A stretch of DNA of 64,000 bases, taken from assembly GCA_012800735.1 (NCBI GenBank), contig JAAZIU010000025.1, positions 62,001-126,000 of the forward strand, given 5' to 3'. The position numbers were made by a program, and so were the translations under genes. The notes under the pieces were generated by a model. It searched no databases, was not told where the DNA came from, and saw only the letters and a list, made by a program, of their open reading frames with translations. Every line of letters starts with the position of its first letter. Position 1 is the first letter of the stretch. This DNA is from Clostridiales bacterium (GTDB lineage: Bacteria > Bacillota > Clostridia > Oscillospirales > CAG-272). This document shows, one piece after another, positions 61,695 to 64,000 of the stretch.

Positions 61695-62438
61695 ATGTCT
61701 TGCATAAACGTTACTGTCTGGAACGAATTTCGCCACGAAAAGCACAACGAGGCTATCAAGAAAATCTATCCGAACGGAATTCACAACACAATCAAGGACT
61801 ATCTTGACAAAGTTGACGGACTCAAGGTACGCACCGCTACCCTTGACGAGCCGGAACACGGGCTTACCGACGAAGTGATCAACTCCACCGACGTTATGCT
61901 CTGGTGGGGACATACCGCACACGGCGAGGTCAAGGATGACATAGTCGATAAAGTCTTTTATCGGATACAGAGGGGTATGGGACTTATCGTCCTGCACTCC
62001 GGTCACGCATCGAAGATTTTCCAGAAGATTACCGGCACAAGATCCGCCGAGCTTAAATGGCGGGAGGACGGCGATATTGAACGGCTTTGGGTCATCGACC
62101 ACAACCATCCCATTACTCAGGGAATCGGAGATTATATCGAGCTGCCGGAAGAAGAGGTATACGGCGAGACGTTTGAAATTCCGACTCCCGACGAGTTGCT
62201 CTTCATCTCCTGGTTTGAGGGCGGCGAGGTATTCCGCTCCGGCGTGACATATCGCCGCGGCAACGGAAAAGTATTCTATTTCCGCCCGGGACACGAGTCG
62301 GTTCCGACTTATCACGATCCGAAGATACTCAGAGTAATCGAAAACGCAGTCAAATGGGCAGCCCCTCTCGGCTATCCCGACTATCCCACCGGTTATGTCC
62401 GCCCGCTCAGCCCGGTCGGCGGAAAAATCATAAAATAA
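61695..62438 (+). CDS. ThuA-like domain protein (trehalose-utilisation family)
   Basis: 247-residue glutamine-amidotransferase-like fold protein. It begins [16 protein letters not shown] and continues with [45 protein letters not shown] and [15 protein letters not shown], all typical of ThuA-like proteins. The family is tied to disaccharide or sugar-acid metabolism, but the reaction is not established. The ATG at 61695 has AAGGAG 8 bp upstream; the frame upstream is non-coding. Confidence 0.88.
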   Translation: MSCINVTVWNEFRHEKHNEAIKKIYPNGIHNTIKDYLDKVDGLKVRTATLDEPEHGLTDEVINSTDVMLWWGHTAHGEVKDDIVDKVFYRIQRGMGLIVLHSGHASKIFQKITGTRSAELKWREDGDIERLWVIDHNHPITQGIGDYIELPEEEVYGETFEIPTPDELLFISWFEGGEVFRSGVTYRRGNGKVFYFRPGHESVPTYHDPKILRVIENAVKWAAPLGYPDYPTGYVRPLSPVGGKIIK

Positions 62439-62515
62439 GCTGAAACTAAGCAAAACGCAGCCGTATTTTACGGCGCTGGTGCGTTTATTCCGCAATCTGC
62501 CTTGTCGATTTGACA

Positions 62516-62540
62516 GAAGGGCGTATTGCCCTTCCTGTTT
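62516..62540 (+). terminator. Weak terminator after the ThuA-like gene
   Basis: Stem GAAGGGC / GCCCTTC (62516-62522, 62528-62534), loop GTATT, followed by CTGTTTAT. A second small hairpin GCCGTA/TACGGC lies near 62460. Between 62439 and 62574 nothing else is seen. Confidence 0.4.
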
Positions 62541-62574
62541 ATATAAAATACACAGGAGATTAATATATTTTCCC

Positions 62575-62603
62575 TTGTATTTTTGACACAAATCGTATAT
62601 AAT
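62575..62603 (+). promoter_or_regulatory. Probable promoter of the SAM riboswitch-metK unit
   Basis: TTGTAT (62575-62580), 17-bp spacer, TATAAT (62598-62603). A better-looking TTGACA at 62583 is only 9 bp from this -10 and cannot pair with it. Confidence 0.55.
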
Positions 62604-62658
62604 ATTTTTTGAAATCAAAACAAATTAATATCATCTTACCCGCCCGGAATTTCCGGGC

Positions 62659-62811
62659 ATCTTATCAAGAGCGGCGGAGGGACCGGCCCTGTGAAGCCCG
62701 GCAACCTGCACGGAGATGTGCCGTGCAAGGTGCCAATTCCTGAGAGATGAGAATTCAACACGCCTGTCTGTCAAACCCGAGGAATGATTTCGGAACCGAT
62801 ACAGATAAGAG
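62659..62811 (+). promoter_or_regulatory. SAM-I (S-box) riboswitch
   Basis: The 5' strand of P1 (TCTTATC at ~62660) pairs with GATAAGA at 62804-62810. Conserved core elements follow in order: AAGAG, GGAGGGACCGGCCC, TGAAGCCCGGCAACC, a P3 stem TGCACGG/CCGTGCA (62707-62713, 62721-62727) and AGGTGCCAATTCC (62728-62740). S-adenosylmethionine binding should stabilise P1 and favour the terminator at 62843, shutting off metK. The segment between the last core motif and P1 (~62741-62803) is longer than usual. A separate hairpin GCCCGGA/TCCGGGC (62642-62658) sits just before P1. Confidence 0.95.
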
Positions 62812-62842
62812 CGCACGTCACGCCTGCGGCAACAGAATTTTC

Positions 62843-62872
62843 AGCTCCCGAGATTTTCCGGGAGCTTTTTTC
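62843..62872 (+). terminator. Expression-platform terminator of the SAM riboswitch
   Basis: Stem AGCTCCCG / CGGGAGCT (62843-62850, 62859-62866) followed by TTTTTT, 50 bp before the metK start: the OFF-state terminator of the S-box. Confidence 0.9.
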
Positions 62873-62922
62873 GTTCAACATACTATATACTATATATCCT
62901 TAACTTAAAGGAGCCCAAATTT

Positions 62923-64000
62923 ATGACAAAGAAAATGATATTCACTTCGGAGTCGGTGACGGAAGGTCATCCCGATAAGATTTGCGACCGCATTTCAGAC
63001 AGTATTCTTGACGCGCTGATCCGGCAGGACGAAAACTCCCGCTGCGCCTGCGAAACCATCGCTACGACAGGACTTATCTCGGTAATGGGCGAGATATCGT
63101 CCAAAGCGGTAATCGACGTTCAGGAGATCGTCAGAGCCGCCGTTGAGGATATCGGCTATGTAGATTCTTCTATGGGCTTTGACGCCGGTACCTGCGCCAT
63201 TATAAATATGCTGCACGCTCAATCGCCGGATATCGCTCTCGGCGTCGACTGCTCGCTTGAAGCGAAAGCCGGCGAGTTTGACGACGGATATGACACCGGC
63301 GCCGGAGACCAGGGGATGATGTTCGGTTACGCCTGCGACGAAACGCCGGAATTGATGCCGATGCCGATATCTCTTGCTCACAAGCTTGCCCGCCAACTCA
63401 CGCAAGTAAGAAAAAACGGCGCGCTTCCCTATCTCCGACCCGACGGCAAAACTCAAGTTTCCGTTGAATACGAAAATGACAAGCCGGTAAGAGTCGCAAC
63501 TGTCGTCGTATCCTCGCAGCACGCAAAAGAAGTGTCGCTTGAGACGATACGAGAAGATATCATAAAGAATGTGGTTGACCCGATAATTCCGGCTGATTTC
63601 CGCGACAGTGAAATGAAGATATTCGTCAACCCGACGGGGCGCTTCACGATTGGCGGCCCGATGGGCGACTCCGGGCTTTCCGGCCGCAAGATAATCGTTG
63701 ATACCTACGGCGGATATTCCCGCCACGGCGGCGGCAGCTTCTCCGGCAAGGACGCCACGAAGGTAGACCGCACCGGCGCTTACGCCTGTCGTTACCTCGC
63801 AAAGAACATCGTCGCCGCCGGTCTGGCTTCCCGCTGTGAGATTCAGGTAGCTTACGCTATCGGCGTCGCCCGTCCGGTTTCGGTTTTAGTAGATACCTTC
63901 GGCACCGGCAAATACGTCGATGATAAGATTAAAGATGCCGTTACACGCAGTTTCGACTTGCGTCCCGCCGCGATTATTGAGGCTTTCGGTCTTCGCAGAC
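62923..64000 (+). CDS. metK: S-adenosylmethionine synthetase, 3' end beyond window
   Basis: The first 359 codons of a ~395-residue enzyme that makes SAM from methionine and ATP; the stop lies outside the window. Signatures are [25 protein letters not shown] near the start, [44 protein letters not shown] and [26 protein letters not shown] lies 9 bp before the ATG. Expression is controlled by the SAM-I riboswitch directly upstream, closing a feedback loop. Confidence 0.96.
   Translation, partial: MTKKMIFTSESVTEGHPDKICDRISDSILDALIRQDENSRCACETIATTGLISVMGEISSKAVIDVQEIVRAAVEDIGYVDSSMGFDAGTCAIINMLHAQSPDIALGVDCSLEAKAGEFDDGYDTGAGDQGMMFGYACDETPELMPMPISLAHKLARQLTQVRKNGALPYLRPDGKTQVSVEYENDKPVRVATVVVSSQHAKEVSLETIREDIIKNVVDPIIPADFRDSEMKIFVNPTGRFTIGGPMGDSGLSGRKIIVDTYGGYSRHGGGSFSGKDATKVDRTGAYACRYLAKNIVAAGLASRCEIQVAYAIGVARPVSVLVDTFGTGKYVDDKIKDAVTRSFDLRPAAIIEAFGLRR

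Noticed and set aside
62583-62603. TTGACA followed by TATAAT before metK
   Set aside because: The spacer is only 9 bp. The TTGTAT at 62575 has the correct 17 bp to the same -10.
61500-62618. 372-codon minus-strand frame opposite the ThuA-like gene
   Set aside because: It runs through a well-supported plus-strand gene, its promoter and the region before metK; no protein family is recognised.
1-64000. CRISPR arrays, insertion sequences, prophage or toxin-antitoxin modules
   Set aside because: Read on both strands, no regularly spaced repeats, transposase, integrase gene of normal length or phage structural gene was found; only the weak scrap at 5181 hints at mobility.

Overview
The window reads as chromosome from a low-to-middle GC Gram-positive bacterium of class Clostridia, probably an uncultured gut or rumen Oscillospirales-like lineage. 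The evidence is the clostridial gene order nusB / M22-like / xseA / xseB / ispA / tlyA / nadK / argR / recN, the ylxM-ffh-rpsP-khpA block, DUF4358 and DUF4430 lipoproteins, strong Shine-Dalgarno sites, many textbook sigma-A promoters (TTGAnn, 17 bp, TATAAT, often with an extended -10 TGn) and a SAM-I riboswitch before metK. No phage, insertion sequence or CRISPR array is visible. The one hint of a mobile element is a doubtful serine-recombinase-like scrap at 5181.

Layout. 1-3.1 kb: peptidoglycan precursor genes (end of an asparagine synthetase, a D-aspartate-ligase-like ATP-grasp enzyme, murE). 3.1-5.1 kb, minus strand: a three-gene envelope operon (membrane protein, SGNH lipoprotein, DUF4358 lipoprotein). 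5.3-22.3 kb, plus strand: a long housekeeping run from nusB to recN, then murB, whiA, dnaE and a class A penicillin-binding protein. 22.4-25.8 kb: DUF4430 lipoprotein, pgi, a P-loop protein and a nuclease-like protein. 25.8-30.5 kb, minus: MutS-like ATPase, a YcdB/SLH surface protein and thiN. 30.6-40.2 kb: aldo/keto reductase, GH42-like enzyme, tRNA-Pro(CGG), C39-like peptidase, Smr protein, glycerol-1-phosphate dehydrogenase, GH5-like enzyme and an orphan sugar-binding lipoprotein. 40.2-43.0 kb, minus: a 51-residue sorting-signal-like microprotein, argS and yebC. 43.1-45.6 kb: ylxM, ffh, rpsP, khpA. 45.6-47.1 kb, minus: aroK and an AraC-type regulator. 47.3-51.9 kb: EamA transporter, MBOAT acyltransferase, GH29 fucosidase, MscS channel. 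52-57.9 kb, minus: two membrane-anchored wall proteins including a VanY-type carboxypeptidase, then ppx and ppk1. 57.9-62.4 kb: sulfatase with its maturase, then a divergent sugar isomerase / ThuA pair. 62.6-64.0 kb: SAM-I riboswitch and metK, cut by the window end.

Functionally the window combines core information processing with cell-wall synthesis and a scattered glycan-degrading set (GH29, GH42-like, GH5-like, Cys-type sulfatase plus maturase, ThuA/isomerase, one solute-binding lipoprotein), which suits a host- or plant-glycan degrader. The asn synthetase / D-Asp ligase / murE group, with a MurE specificity loop that is not DNPR, points to a D-Asp or D-Asn cross-bridged wall rather than a plain direct meso-DAP wall. 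recN is followed by murB, not by spoIVB-spo0A, which suggests a non-sporulating lineage. The most novel items are the stand-alone APLTG-type sorting-signal microprotein with its own promoter ahead of argS, the short Cys-rich WhiA next to murB without rapZ/yvcK, and a gene whose start codon lies directly behind a strong terminator hairpin.
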